64,000 nt of DNA from KBS50 sp042666615. GTDB lineage: Bacteria > Actinomycetota > Actinomycetes > Mycobacteriales > Micromonosporaceae. Positions 45,992 to 54,320 of the stretch are shown here, in pieces. A program made the position numbers and the translations under genes. The notes below the pieces were generated by a model that had not been told where the DNA came from, made no database searches, and saw nothing but the letters and a program-made list of their open reading frames with translations. Location of the stretch: positions 62,001-126,000 of the forward strand of contig NZ_JBHTDD010000020.1 in the NCBI RefSeq assembly GCF_042666615.1. The letters run 5' to 3'. Within the stretch, counting starts at the first letter, position 1. The number at the start of each line of letters is the position of its first letter.

Positions 45992-46357
45992 TCAGTCCCA
46001 GTCCAGGCCGCCGCGGCGCCACTCGTAGGCGTACGCGACGAAGATCGTTCCGATGAACAGCAGCATGGCCACGAACGCGAAGGCCGGCAGGATGTCGAAG
46101 GAGACCGCCCACGGGTACAGGAAGATCATCTCGACGTCGAAGACGATGAAGAGCATCGCCGTCAGGTAGTACTTGACCGGGAACCGGCTGCCGCCAACCG
46201 GCTCGGGGCTCGGCTCGATGCCGCACTCGTACGCGTCGAGCTTGGCCTTGTTGTATCGGCGCGGACCGGCGAACCGCGCGGCGGCCACCGAGAAGAGCGC
46301 GAAGGCCGCGGCGAGGGCGAACAGCCCGATGATCGGTACGTAAGGGGAGAGCGACAT
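45992..46357 (-). CDS. nuoA: NADH-quinone oxidoreductase subunit A
   Basis: 121 residues with three transmembrane helices, first gene of the nuo operon. KLDAYECGIEPSPEPVGGSRFPVKYYLTAMLFIVFDVEMIFLYPWAV is the NuoA signature. ATG 46357 has AGGAGAAACG upstream. Confidence 0.95.
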   Translation of the reverse strand: MSLSPYVPIIGLFALAAAFALFSVAAARFAGPRRYNKAKLDAYECGIEPSPEPVGGSRFPVKYYLTAMLFIVFDVEMIFLYPWAVSFDILPAFAFVAMLLFIGTIFVAYAYEWRRGGLDWD

Positions 46358-46401
46358 CGTTTCTCCTGCTCGTCCTTCCCTGCCCTCGGTTGTCGTAGGT
46401 C

Positions 46402-46407
46402 ACACTA
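46402..46407 (-). promoter_or_regulatory. Candidate -10 box of the nuo operon promoter
   Basis: TAGTGT on the minus strand, about 45 bp upstream of nuoA, would place transcription start near 46395 and give a leader of roughly 38 nt. No clear -35 was found. Confidence 0.4.
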
Positions 46408-46479
46408 GGCACCGCTTCCCGGGCAGGTCGGCTCGGGGGTGCCGGCCGGCCGGGCGGCGATGCCCGACCGACGTGGCGC

Positions 46480-47757
46480 TCAAACCGCCGGCGCCACCTT
46501 GGTCATCGCGTTGATCACCCGGTCCATCGCGTCCCCGCCCCGCGGATCGGTCAGGTTTGCCATCAGCTTGAGTACGAACCGCATCAGGGTCGGGTGCGGC
46601 ATCCCGTGCCTGGTCGCGATCCGCATGATCTCGGGACGGCCGATCAGCTTCACGAAGATGCCGCCGAGCCGGTAGTAACCGCCGTACCGGTTCTTCAGCT
46701 CCGCCGGGTAGCCGGCGAGCGCCCGCTCCCGGGCCACCCCGACCGGCCGGGCCAGCGCCTGGACGATCAGCTCGGCGGCCAGCTCGCCGGACTCCATCGC
46801 GTACGCGATGCCCTCGCCGTTGAACGGGTTGACCATGCCGCCGGAGTCACCGACCAGCAGGACTCCCCGGGTGTAGTGCGGCACCCGGTTGAAGCCCATC
46901 GGCAAGGCGGCCCCGAGAATCGGCCCATCCGCGTTCGCCTCGTCGGCCATTCCCCATTCCGCTGGCGTGTTCGCCAGCCAGTCGGTGAGCAGCCGCCGGT
47001 AGTTGGTCTTGCCGAACGCGGTGGACGAGTTGAGGACGCCGAGGCCCACGTTGACCCGGCCGTCCCCCATCCCGAAGATCCACCCGTACCCGGGGAGCAG
47101 CTTGTCACCACTGTCCCGGCTGCGCAGTTCCAGCCACGACTCCAGGTAGTCGTCGTGGTGCCGGGCCGGCGAGCGGTAGTAGCGGCGGACCGCGACGCCG
47201 ATCGGTCGGTCCTCCCGCTTGGTCAGGCCGAGCGCCAGCGGGAACCGGCCGGAGACGCCGTCGGCGGCCACCACCAGGGGCGCGTGCAGGTTGATCGGCG
47301 TACGCTCCGGACCGTGCTCGGCCTGGACGCCGATCGCCCGGCCGGTGCCGTCCAGCACGGGTGCCAGCACCGTGACGCCGGTGCGCAGCTCGGCGCCGGC
47401 CTTCACGGCCTGCCTGGCCAGCAGGTCGTCGAAGTCGAGTCGGGGCCGCACCAGGCCGTAGTTGGGGAAGCTGGCCAGCTCCGGCCAGTCCAGCTCCAGG
47501 CGGACCCCGCCGCCGATCACCCGCAGTCCCCGGTTGTGCAGCCAGCCGGCCTCCGGTGACGTGTCGATGCCCAGTTTGATGAGCTGCTTCACGGCGCGGG
47601 GGGTGAGCCCGTCACCGCAGACCTTCTCCCGGGGGAACTCGGTCTTCTCCAGCAGCAGCACCCGGAGCCCGTGCCGGGCCAGGTGGTAGGCGGTCGTCGA
47701 GCCGCCCGGTCCGGCGCCCACGACGATGACGTCGGCGTCGTTCTCGACGGCGGTCAT
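46480..47757 (-). CDS. menJ: Menaquinone reductase MenJ (geranylgeranyl reductase family)
   Basis: 425 residues. FAD-binding DVIVVGAGPGGSTTAYHLARHGLRVLLLEK starts at about residue 10, EKTEFPREKVCGDGLTPRAVKQL follows, and LLVGDSGGMVNPFNGEGIAYAMESGELAAE is the second FAD motif. In mycobacteria this family member saturates one isoprene unit of menaquinone. Its position between menG and nuoA supports that role. ATG 47757 has GGAAGGAGG eight nt upstream; an in-frame extension to 47794 is less likely. A DtxR-like box lies about 90 bp upstream. Confidence 0.88.
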   Translation of the reverse strand: MTAVENDADVIVVGAGPGGSTTAYHLARHGLRVLLLEKTEFPREKVCGDGLTPRAVKQLIKLGIDTSPEAGWLHNRGLRVIGGGVRLELDWPELASFPNYGLVRPRLDFDDLLARQAVKAGAELRTGVTVLAPVLDGTGRAIGVQAEHGPERTPINLHAPLVVAADGVSGRFPLALGLTKREDRPIGVAVRRYYRSPARHHDDYLESWLELRSRDSGDKLLPGYGWIFGMGDGRVNVGLGVLNSSTAFGKTNYRRLLTDWLANTPAEWGMADEANADGPILGAALPMGFNRVPHYTRGVLLVGDSGGMVNPFNGEGIAYAMESGELAAELIVQALARPVGVARERALAGYPAELKNRYGGYYRLGGIFVKLIGRPEIMRIATRHGMPHPTLMRFVLKLMANLTDPRGGDAMDRVINAMTKVAPAV

Positions 47758-47842
47758 CCGGGCCCTCCTTCCGATGGCTCGTGAATTCCTTCACAAGCGG
47801 TTCCGCATGGGAGTCTATGACCGGTGCCGCACCGCCGCCCAG

Positions 47843-47861
47843 TTAGGTGTGCCTAACCGGG
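47843..47861. promoter_or_regulatory. Possible DtxR/IdeR-type iron box upstream of menJ
   Basis: TTAGGTGTGCCTAACCGGG agrees with the DtxR consensus TTAGGTTAGCCTAACCTAA at 14 of 19 positions, and its core GTTAGG-TGTG-CCTAAC is a 6-bp dyad. It lies next to the probable menJ promoter (TAGACT at 47813-47818 on the minus strand). Confidence 0.4.
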
Positions 47862-47876
47862 CACACGGGCCCGGCC

Positions 47877-48587
47877 TCAGGCCCTGGTTGCCCGGTGTAG
47901 CGCCGCCAGCCCGCCGGTCAGGTTCCGCCATGCCACCGTGTTCCACCCCGTCGCCGCGATCCGGTTCGCCAGCGCCGCCTGGTCCGGCCAGGCCCGGATC
48001 GACTCGATCAGGTAGACGTAGGCGTCGGGGTTGCTGGAAACCACCCGGGCCGCGGTGGGCAGCCAGCGCATCAGGTACGACAGGTAGGCGGTGCGGAACA
48101 GCCCGTTCGTGGGGTGGCTGAGTTCACAGACCACGAGGCGGCCACCGGGCCGGGTCACCCGGGCGAACTCCCGCAGCGCCGCCTCGGTGTCCACCACGTT
48201 GCGCAGCGCGAACGAGATGGTCACCGCGTCGAAGGTGGCGTCGGCGAAGGGCAGCCGCAGCGCGTCCCCGGCGAGCAACGACACCGACGGCCGGGTCCGC
48301 CGACCGGCGACGAGCATGCCGATCGACAGGTCGACCCCCACCGCGTACGCCCCGGAGCGGCCCAGTTCCTCGGTGGAGACCCCGGTACCGGCGCCCACGT
48401 CGAGGACCCGCTCGCCCGGACGGAGGTCCAGCGCCGCCCGAGTGGCCCGCCGCCAGGCCCGGTCCCGTCCGGCCGTCATGACGGTGTTTGTCAGGTCGTA
48501 GTTGGCGGCCACGCCGTCAAACATCGCGGCTACCTCGTGCGGCTGCTTGTCCAGGCCGGCTCGGCGGCCGTGTGCTGCGCGGTTCAC
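47877..48587 (-). CDS. menG: Demethylmenaquinone methyltransferase
   Basis: 236 residues. The UbiE/MenG pattern is complete: MFDGVAANYDLTNTVMTAGRDRAWRR at the N-terminus, ERVLDVGAGTGVSTEEL for SAM binding, FADATFDAVTISFALRNVVDTEAALREFARVTRPGG and VVSSNPDAYVYLIESIRAWPDQ. It catalyses the C-methylation that turns demethylmenaquinone into menaquinone. Its neighbours menJ and mqnC are in the same pathway. Confidence 0.95.
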   Translation of the reverse strand: MNRAAHGRRAGLDKQPHEVAAMFDGVAANYDLTNTVMTAGRDRAWRRATRAALDLRPGERVLDVGAGTGVSTEELGRSGAYAVGVDLSIGMLVAGRRTRPSVSLLAGDALRLPFADATFDAVTISFALRNVVDTEAALREFARVTRPGGRLVVCELSHPTNGLFRTAYLSYLMRWLPTAARVVSSNPDAYVYLIESIRAWPDQAALANRIAATGWNTVAWRNLTGGLAALHRATRA

Positions 48588-48702
48588 GCCGACCCACTCT
48601 GCCAGCCCGGGTCGGACCCCGGCTCGGCGGCCTCACCGACGGCCGTGGCGGCCTCGCGGCCCCTGCCCAGCCACAAGATCAATGCGCCACGCCCCTGACG
48701 CA

Positions 48703-48738
48703 CCGCCGGGCGGGATGGTTTCCCATCCCGCCCGGCGG
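48703..48738. terminator. 16-bp terminator hairpin
   Basis: Perfect stem 48703-48718/48723-48738 with a TTTC loop, in the gap between mqnC and menG (both on the minus strand), so it probably ends the mqnC transcript. Confidence 0.7.
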
Positions 48739-48977
48739 CTCTATATGAACGGCCCTCGTGGGCCGATGGATGACGCGACGAGTCCGCGATCGGAGCGGGG
48801 CACGTCGGCCCCGGCGTCGGCCAGACCTCACCGCCCCGACATGCGCTTGTCCGCAGGGCAGCAGCATCGCACGACGGGACGCTGATGGAGTGCCAACGGC
48901 CGCGTCGCCGCCCAAACGTGACCTTCGACCGGCCAAGGACCGGCCAAGGACCGGCCGACGACCGGCCGACGGACAGA

Positions 48978-49054
48978 TGATCGACTCGATGTCGGCGAAG
49001 TTGGGGGCTTGCACCGCGTTCGACCCCGCTATATCGCCGACATCGAGTCGATCA
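48978..49054. repeat. 21-bp perfect inverted repeat
   Basis: Arms 48978-48998 (starting TGATCGACTCGATG) and 49034-49054 are perfect reverse complements with a 35-nt loop. It lies just beyond the mqnC stop (49132) and might act as a further terminator or be a dispersed repeat. Confidence 0.65.
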
Positions 49055-49131
49055 CACCGCACACCGTCGACCGCATCGCCGTCGACCGCGAGGCGACACG
49101 GCTCCACCGCACCACCGTCGACCGCGACGCG

Positions 49132-50340
49132 TCAGGTGGGCTGGACCAGCGGCAGTCGCCGCCCAGCCCCACCGCCGGGCAGCGCGATCGAGGAGAAGTG
49201 CGAGACAACCCGGTCGTCCGCCGGATCGTCCGCCGGGGTCCAGTGCACCCGGAGGTGGCGGTACAGGGTGTCCCGCTGGGCGGGGATCCGCCCGGCGGAC
49301 CGGATCATGTCGATGAGCCCGGTCAGGTTCGACCGGTGACGCGCACCGGCGGACGAGATGACGTTCTCCTCAAGCATGATCGACCCGAGGTCGTCCACCC
49401 CCATGTGCAGAGCGAGCTGGCCGACCTCCTTTCCGGTGGTCAGCCAGGACGCCTGCAGGTGCGGGATGGTCGGGAAGAACAACCGCGACACCGCCACCAG
49501 CCGCAGGTATTCCAGGTTGGTCGCCTGGGTGCGGCCCTTGAGGTGGTTGTTTTCCGGTTGGTACGTCCACGGGATGAACGACCGGAACCCGCCGTACCCG
49601 CCCTGGTCGGCCTGGTCCTGTACGTCCCGGATCATCCGCAGGTGCTCGATGCGCTCGGTGTTGGTCTCGCCGGTCCCCATCATCATGGTCGCGGTCGACT
49701 TCACGCCCAGACGGTGCGCCAGCGCCATCACCTCGCACCACCGCTCGCCGGACTCCTTGAGCGGTGCGATCGCCTTTCGGGGCCGCTCGGGAAGCATCTC
49801 GGCGCCGGCACCGGCGATCGAGTCCAGCCCGGCGGCCGCGATCCGGGTGATCGCCTCCTCCAGCGAGACCTGCGAGACCTTGGCCATGTGCAGGATCTCG
49901 CTCGGCCCGATCGAGTGGATCGTCAGGTCCGGGTACGCCCGCTTGACCGAGGAGAACAGCTCCTCGTAGTACTCCACGCCGTACTCGGGGTGGTGTCCGC
50001 CCTGGAGCATGACCTGGGTCGCGCCGAGCTCGACCGCCTCGGCGCAGCGCCGCAGGATCTCCTCGGTGGGGTGGGTCCACCCCTCGCGGTGCTTGGGCGC
50101 CCGGTAGAACGCGCAGAACTTGCACGCGGTCACGCACACGTTCGTGTAGTTGATGTTGCGGTCGATGATGTAGGTGACGATGCCCTCCGGGTACCGGCGG
50201 CGGCGGACCGCGTCCGCGGCCTCGCCCAGCGCGTGGAACGGGGCATCCGTGTAGATCAGCAGCGCCTCCTCGGGCGTGATCCGCCCGCCGTCCGCGCCGC
50301 GCTGGAGGATGTCGTCGATCTCCCGGCTCACAGTCGTCAC
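49132..50340 (-). CDS. mqnC: Cyclic dehypoxanthinyl futalosine synthase MqnC (radical SAM)
   Basis: 402 residues from GTG 50340. The radical SAM cluster motif CxxxCxxC is CVTACKFC, after RNINYTNV. The body shows GGHHPEYGVEYYEELFSSVKRAYPDLTIHSIGPSEI and TGETNTERIEHLRMIRDVQDQ, typical of MqnC. It performs the cyclisation step of the futalosine menaquinone route. TACTCT (50348-50353 on the minus strand) lies 7 nt before the GTG, so the gene is probably leaderless. Confidence 0.93.
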   Translation of the reverse strand: MTTVSREIDDILQRGADGGRITPEEALLIYTDAPFHALGEAADAVRRRRYPEGIVTYIIDRNINYTNVCVTACKFCAFYRAPKHREGWTHPTEEILRRCAEAVELGATQVMLQGGHHPEYGVEYYEELFSSVKRAYPDLTIHSIGPSEILHMAKVSQVSLEEAITRIAAAGLDSIAGAGAEMLPERPRKAIAPLKESGERWCEVMALAHRLGVKSTATMMMGTGETNTERIEHLRMIRDVQDQADQGGYGGFRSFIPWTYQPENNHLKGRTQATNLEYLRLVAVSRLFFPTIPHLQASWLTTGKEVGQLALHMGVDDLGSIMLEENVISSAGARHRSNLTGLIDMIRSAGRIPAQRDTLYRHLRVHWTPADDPADDRVVSHFSSIALPGGGAGRRLPLVQPT

Positions 50341-50416
50341 GAATCCGAGAGTACGTCCTCCCCGGGTGGTGCCGGATGGAAGGCACCGCCGGGTATGCCG
50401 GATCACTCCGGGTCAG

Positions 50417-50824
50417 CTACGCGGTCAGCAACCCGAGCCCGAGCGTGATCACTCCGGCGGCGAGTGACAGCGCACCCACCCACAGCACCCAGATGAACCG
50501 GTTGGGCGCCGTAAGACCTCTGCCCGCGGACGAGGCGAAGAAGCCGCCCGACATCAGGATCGCGGCGATCGGGACGCCGAGCCGGGCCACCCACAGCGGC
50601 ACGCCGGTGAGGCCGGTCGCGTCCGCGTAGAGCAGGGCGATGAGGCTCAGCAGCACGAGCGCTCCGGCGTGGCCGTGCCCGGCACGGGCGAAGGACTTCT
50701 GGAAGTCCGTCATGGCCACATCTCCCCGGGCGATCCGGGTCATGAACCAACCACCCACCTGGATGGTGACGATCGTGAGCAGCACCGCCCCGGCGATGAG
50801 CCGGGACTCGGTGCTGAGTGCCAT
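50417..50824 (-). CDS. Integral membrane protein, unknown function
   Basis: 135 residues from ATG 50824, with four transmembrane segments (about 7-25, 52-70, 79-97 and 107-130). Between helices 1 and 2 the polar FMTRIARGDVAMTDFQKSFARAGHGHAG is striking. No catalytic motif is visible. It is divergent from a MerR-type regulator with a 120-bp gap, which makes it a likely target of that regulator. The extension upstream of 50824 lacks membrane character and is not used. Confidence 0.75.
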   Translation of the reverse strand: MALSTESRLIAGAVLLTIVTIQVGGWFMTRIARGDVAMTDFQKSFARAGHGHAGALVLLSLIALLYADATGLTGVPLWVARLGVPIAAILMSGGFFASSAGRGLTAPNRFIWVLWVGALSLAAGVITLGLGLLTA

Positions 50825-50888
50825 AGGTTCCACGGGATTCCTTTCTGGTCGCCGCCTGGACCCCCGGGAGGTCAAGGAAAATGGGTAG

Positions 50889-50920
50889 TTGCACTATCCG
50901 CATATGGACAGTGATACTAT
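50889..50920 (+). promoter_or_regulatory. MerR-type promoter with 20-bp spacer and internal dyad
   Basis: TTGCAC (50889-50894) and TACTAT (50915-50920) are separated by 20 bp. Overlapping the -35 and within the spacer lies the dyad ACTATCC-N6-GGACAGT (50893-50912), matching at 6 of 7 positions. A long spacer carrying a dyad is the hallmark of MerR-activated promoters. ACTATCC recurs at 50916-50922. GGAGG for the regulator follows at 50931. Confidence 0.65.
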
Positions 50921-50944
50921 CCATCACGTCGGAGGGGATGGCAA

Positions 50945-51610
50945 GTGCGTATCGCGGAGCTGAGTCGCCGGTCGGGCGTCCCCGTACCGACCATCAAGTA
51001 CTACCTACGCGAGGGCCTGCTGCCGGCCGGCGAGCTGAGCAGCCCCAACCAGGCGAGCTACGCGGAGGCCCACCTGCACCGGCTCCGGCTGATCCGCGCC
51101 CTGATCGAGCTGGCGAGCGTCCCGGTCGCCCGGGTGAAGTCGGTCCTGGAAGCATTCGACTCGAAGACCATGTCGACGCACGACCGGATCGGCACGGTGC
51201 ACCGCGCCGTCACCCCCAGCCGGCAGGTGACCGCCGACGACGACACGCGTGCCGCGGCCACCGCCCAGGTCCGGGAGTTCGTGAAGGGGCGTGGCTGGAT
51301 CATCGACCCCGACGCGCCGGCCATCGCCACGCTCGTCGACACCATCACCGCCCTGCGCGCACTCGACAGGGCCCACCTCGCGGAACAGCTCGGCACGTAC
51401 GCGGAGGCGGTCGAACGCATCGCCGAGATGGAGGTCGCGGCGACCGCCGCGCGCGGCGAACCCGATCAGATCGCCGAGAGTGTCGTGATCGGCACCATCC
51501 TCGGCGAAACGCTCATCTCCGCCCTTCGGTTGCTGGCACACGAGAACCTCTCCGCCCGCCTCATGCGCTCGACAACCCCACTTGATCCGGGCTCCACGGA
51601 CAGCCCGTGA
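50945..51610 (+). CDS. MerR family transcriptional regulator
   Basis: 221 residues from GTG 50945, with GGAGG 9 nt upstream. The N-terminal winged HTH is IAELSRRSGVPVPTIKYYLREGLLP, then the RLRLIRALIELASVPVARVKSVLE helix region. The 120-residue C-terminal effector domain is Ala-rich helical with no cysteine cluster, so a metal is unlikely to be the ligand; a small organic effector is more plausible. The divergent membrane protein and the long-spacer promoter suggest autoregulation. Confidence 0.92.
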   Translation: MRIAELSRRSGVPVPTIKYYLREGLLPAGELSSPNQASYAEAHLHRLRLIRALIELASVPVARVKSVLEAFDSKTMSTHDRIGTVHRAVTPSRQVTADDDTRAAATAQVREFVKGRGWIIDPDAPAIATLVDTITALRALDRAHLAEQLGTYAEAVERIAEMEVAATAARGEPDQIAESVVIGTILGETLISALRLLAHENLSARLMRSTTPLDPGSTDSP

Positions 51611-51620
51611 CCGACTTCCC

Positions 51621-52730
51621 TCAGGCGTCGTAGTCGATCTCCAAGGTATCGGTGACCGGACTGGACTGGCAGGTGAGCACGTATCCGGCGGCCACCTCGT
51701 CCGGCTCAAGGGCATAGTTGCGAGCCATCGTCACCTCACCGGAGACGACCTTGGCCCGGCAGGTCGAGCAGACCCCGCCCTTGCAGGCGTACGGCAACTC
51801 GCCGCGCACCTTCAGCGCCGCGTCGAGAACCCGCTCGTCGCGACCCATCCGGAAGCTCGACGCCCGGCCGTCCAGCAGGATGGTGACCTCGCTGCCGGCG
51901 GCCGAGTCCTCCGGGCGGCGGATCGGCGCCGGCGGCTCGTCCACGTGGAACAACTCGGTGTGCACCGCCTGCTTGGCGACCCCACGCTCGGCGAGCACCC
52001 GTTGCGCGTCGGTGACCATGCCGTACGGGCCGCAGAGGAACCACTCGTCGACCAGGTCGGCCGGCAGCAGCGTGTCCAGGAGCCGACCCAGCCTGTCGGC
52101 GTCCACCCGGCCGGAGAGCAACGGCGAATCGCCCGGCTCCCGGGACAGCACGTGAATCAGGTGCAGCCGGGCCGGGTACCTGTCCTTGAGATCAGCCAGT
52201 TCCTCGGCGAACATCACACTGCGCGCGTAACGGTTGCCGTACACCAGGGTGAAGCTGCTCGTCGGCTCCTCGGCCAAGGCGGTCGCGACCAGCGCGAGCA
52301 CGGGTGTGACGCCGGAACCGGCGACCACCGCCGCGTAATGCCGGGTCCTGGTGGGATCGAAGGCCGTGGTGAACTGCCCTAGCGGCGGCAGCACCTCGAT
52401 GGCGTCGCCCGCCCGCAGTGCCGCGCACGCATACCCGGAGAAGACTCCGCCGGGGATCTCCTTGACCCCGATCCGCAGCCGCCCCGTGCCGGCCAACTCC
52501 GCCGGGGTGGAGCAGATCGAGTACGACCGGCGGGCCTCCTCCTTGGTCTGCGAGTCCTGGATCCGCACGGTGAGATGCTGGCCGGCGCGGAAGGCGAAGG
52601 TCTCGCGCAACTCCTCGGGGACGGCAAAGGTGATCGCGACCGAGTCGTCGGTCAGCCAGTCGACGCTGACGACGGGCAACGGGTGGAAGACCGGCCGGCG
52701 ACGAACCGGACGGGTGATGGTTACTGTCAC
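51621..52730 (-). CDS. paaE: Phenylacetyl-CoA epoxidase reductase subunit PaaE
   Basis: 369 residues from GTG 52730. The N-terminal FAD domain has FRAGQHLTVRI and RRSYSICS, the NAD(P)H domain has VVAGSGVTPVLALVATAL and FLCGPYGMV, and the C-terminal plant-type 2Fe-2S domain has CKGGVCSTC followed by LTC (C-x4-C-x2-C-x29-C). It passes electrons from NADPH to the PaaAC oxygenase. GTG overlaps the paaD stop as GTGA. Converges on the MerR gene, 10 bp away. Confidence 0.94.
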   Translation of the reverse strand: MTVTITRPVRRRPVFHPLPVVSVDWLTDDSVAITFAVPEELRETFAFRAGQHLTVRIQDSQTKEEARRSYSICSTPAELAGTGRLRIGVKEIPGGVFSGYACAALRAGDAIEVLPPLGQFTTAFDPTRTRHYAAVVAGSGVTPVLALVATALAEEPTSSFTLVYGNRYARSVMFAEELADLKDRYPARLHLIHVLSREPGDSPLLSGRVDADRLGRLLDTLLPADLVDEWFLCGPYGMVTDAQRVLAERGVAKQAVHTELFHVDEPPAPIRRPEDSAAGSEVTILLDGRASSFRMGRDERVLDAALKVRGELPYACKGGVCSTCRAKVVSGEVTMARNYALEPDEVAAGYVLTCQSSPVTDTLEIDYDA

Positions 52731-53224
52731 AGCGCCTTCAGGTGGTCGAACGGTTCGCGGCAGGCGCGGCAACGCCACAGCGACTTGCAGGCGGTGGAGC
52801 CGAACCGGCTGAGCTGCTCGGTGTCGGGCGAACCGCAGAGCGGGCAGCGGACGGCGAGGGTGAGGGGCACCGGACCGGACCGGCGGGCCGGGGACGGCGG
52901 CGCGATGCCGGCCGCGGCCAGCTTCGCCCGGCCCGAGTCGGAGATCCAGTCGGTGGTCCAGGCCGGCGCGTAGACCGTACGGATCTCGGCGTCCGGATGA
53001 CCGGCGGCCGCCAGCGCGGACCGGATGTCCGAGCGGATCACGTCCATCGCGGGGCAGCCGGTGTACGTCGGGGTGATCGTCACGATCAGCCGCCCGGTCC
53101 CGTCCTCCCGTCGCACGTCTCGCAGGATGCCCAGCTCGTCGATGGTCACTACGCGCAGCTCCGGGTCGAGCACGGCGGCGGCCGCGACCCGGGGATCGGT
53201 GGTCGACACCGGCGCCACCGTCAC
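52727..53224 (-). CDS. paaD: Phenylacetyl-CoA epoxidase assembly protein PaaD
   Basis: 165 residues from GTG 53224. The N-terminal MIP18/DUF59 domain has VLDPELRVVTIDELGILRDV and ITPTYTGCPAMDVIRSDI, and the C-terminal zinc-ribbon-like CPLCGS and CRAC pairs are typical of PaaD, which helps mature the oxygenase iron centre. Starts inside the paaC stop as GTGA. Confidence 0.92.
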   Translation of the reverse strand: MTVAPVSTTDPRVAAAAVLDPELRVVTIDELGILRDVRREDGTGRLIVTITPTYTGCPAMDVIRSDIRSALAAAGHPDAEIRTVYAPAWTTDWISDSGRAKLAAAGIAPPSPARRSGPVPLTLAVRCPLCGSPDTEQLSRFGSTACKSLWRCRACREPFDHLKAL

Positions 53225-54018
53225 CACCGGGCCCCGGGATGGGCCCGGTGCACCACCTGCATCTCGGCGAGCAGGTACGACAAGTGCTCGGTGTGCAGCC
53301 CGGTCCGCCCGCCCCCGGGCGCCCAACGGTCGGCCGGCCGGCGGAGGGTGGCCTCGTCGAGCACCGCCGACACGGTGGCGTCGAACTCGCCGCGCAGCCT
53401 GGCCGGGTCGACCGGGGCGGCCGGATCGGCGTCGAACAACTCCGCCGTGTACGGCCAGAACTCGTCGACGGCGTCCTGCATCCGCCGGTGCGATTCCTCG
53501 GTGCCGTCGCCGAGCCGCACCGTCCACAGCGAACTGTGGTCGAGGTGGTAGGCCGACTCCTTGCGGGCCTTGGCCGCGATCGCGGCGAGCCGGTCGTCGG
53601 CGCACCCGCTCAGGGCGGTGTAGAGCGGGACCTGATAGGCGGAGAGGAAGAGCAGCTTCGCCATGGTCCCGGCGAACCCACCGTCGGGCAGCTCGACGAG
53701 CAGGCAGTTACGGAACTCGCGATCGTCGCGGAGGAAGGCCAGGGCATCCTCGTCGCGTCCAGCGGCCTCCCGCTCGGCGGCGTACGTCAGCAGCAACCGG
53801 GCGGCGCCGAGCTGGTCCAACGCGATGTTGGCCAGCGCGATGTCCTCCTCCATCTCCGGCGCCCGGGCCGCCCACTCGCTCAGTCGCTGGGCGGCGATGA
53901 GCGCGTCGTCGCCGAGACCGAGCAGGTAGTCGACGCTCGGCGGACCGGCGGGCGGGTGGGCCGGACCGGACGCCGCCGGGCTCGTCGCTTCGGTGGCCGG
54001 GCCGAGGTGTTCGGTCAC
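53221..54018 (-). CDS. paaC: Phenylacetyl-CoA epoxidase structural subunit PaaC
   Basis: 265 residues. VDYLLGLGDDALIAAQRLSEWAARAPEMEEDIALANIALDQLGAARLLL is the PaaC N-terminal signature. It folds like the catalytic subunit but has no full diiron site and forms the PaaAC core. GTG 54018 overlaps the paaB stop as GTGA. Confidence 0.94.
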   Translation of the reverse strand: MTEHLGPATEATSPAASGPAHPPAGPPSVDYLLGLGDDALIAAQRLSEWAARAPEMEEDIALANIALDQLGAARLLLTYAAEREAAGRDEDALAFLRDDREFRNCLLVELPDGGFAGTMAKLLFLSAYQVPLYTALSGCADDRLAAIAAKARKESAYHLDHSSLWTVRLGDGTEESHRRMQDAVDEFWPYTAELFDADPAAPVDPARLRGEFDATVSAVLDEATLRRPADRWAPGGGRTGLHTEHLSYLLAEMQVVHRAHPGARW

Positions 54019-54320
54019 AGGTGCGCCACCCCGTCCGGGACCTGGTAGAAGGTCGGATGCCGGTAGACCTTGTCGGCCGCCGGGTCGAAGAAGGCGTCCT
54101 TCTCGTCCGGGCTGGAGGCGGTGATCGCGGTGGCCGGGACCACCCAGATCGACACCCCCTCCTGACGCCGCGTGTAGACGTCTCGGGCGTTACGCAGGGC
54201 CATCGACGCGTCCGGGGCGTGCAGGCTGCCGACATGGCTGTGTGCGAGCCCGCGCCGGGCCCGCACGAAGACCTCCCACAGCGGCCAGCCCGCGCGGGTC
54301 GTGCCGTCGGACTCGCTCAT
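54015..54320 (-). CDS. paaB: Phenylacetyl-CoA epoxidase subunit PaaB
   Basis: 101 residues, the usual size. WPLWEVFVRARRGLAHSHVGSLHAPDASMALRNARDVYTRR and IWVVPATAI are conserved PaaB segments; the protein bridges PaaAC units. ATG 54320 overlaps the paaA stop as ATGA. Confidence 0.93.
   Translation of the reverse strand: MSESDGTTRAGWPLWEVFVRARRGLAHSHVGSLHAPDASMALRNARDVYTRRQEGVSIWVVPATAITASSPDEKDAFFDPAADKVYRHPTFYQVPDGVAHL

Larger units (their letters stand above)
48588..49131. other. 544-bp non-coding gap between menG and mqnC
   Basis: I see no convincing gene. It holds the 16-bp terminator hairpin (48703-48738), a run of four CGACCGGCC-like units (48927-48970), a 21-bp inverted repeat (48978-48998/49034-49054) and three CCGTCGACCGC units (about 49064-49125). 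The rest has no clear signal. Confidence 0.6.
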
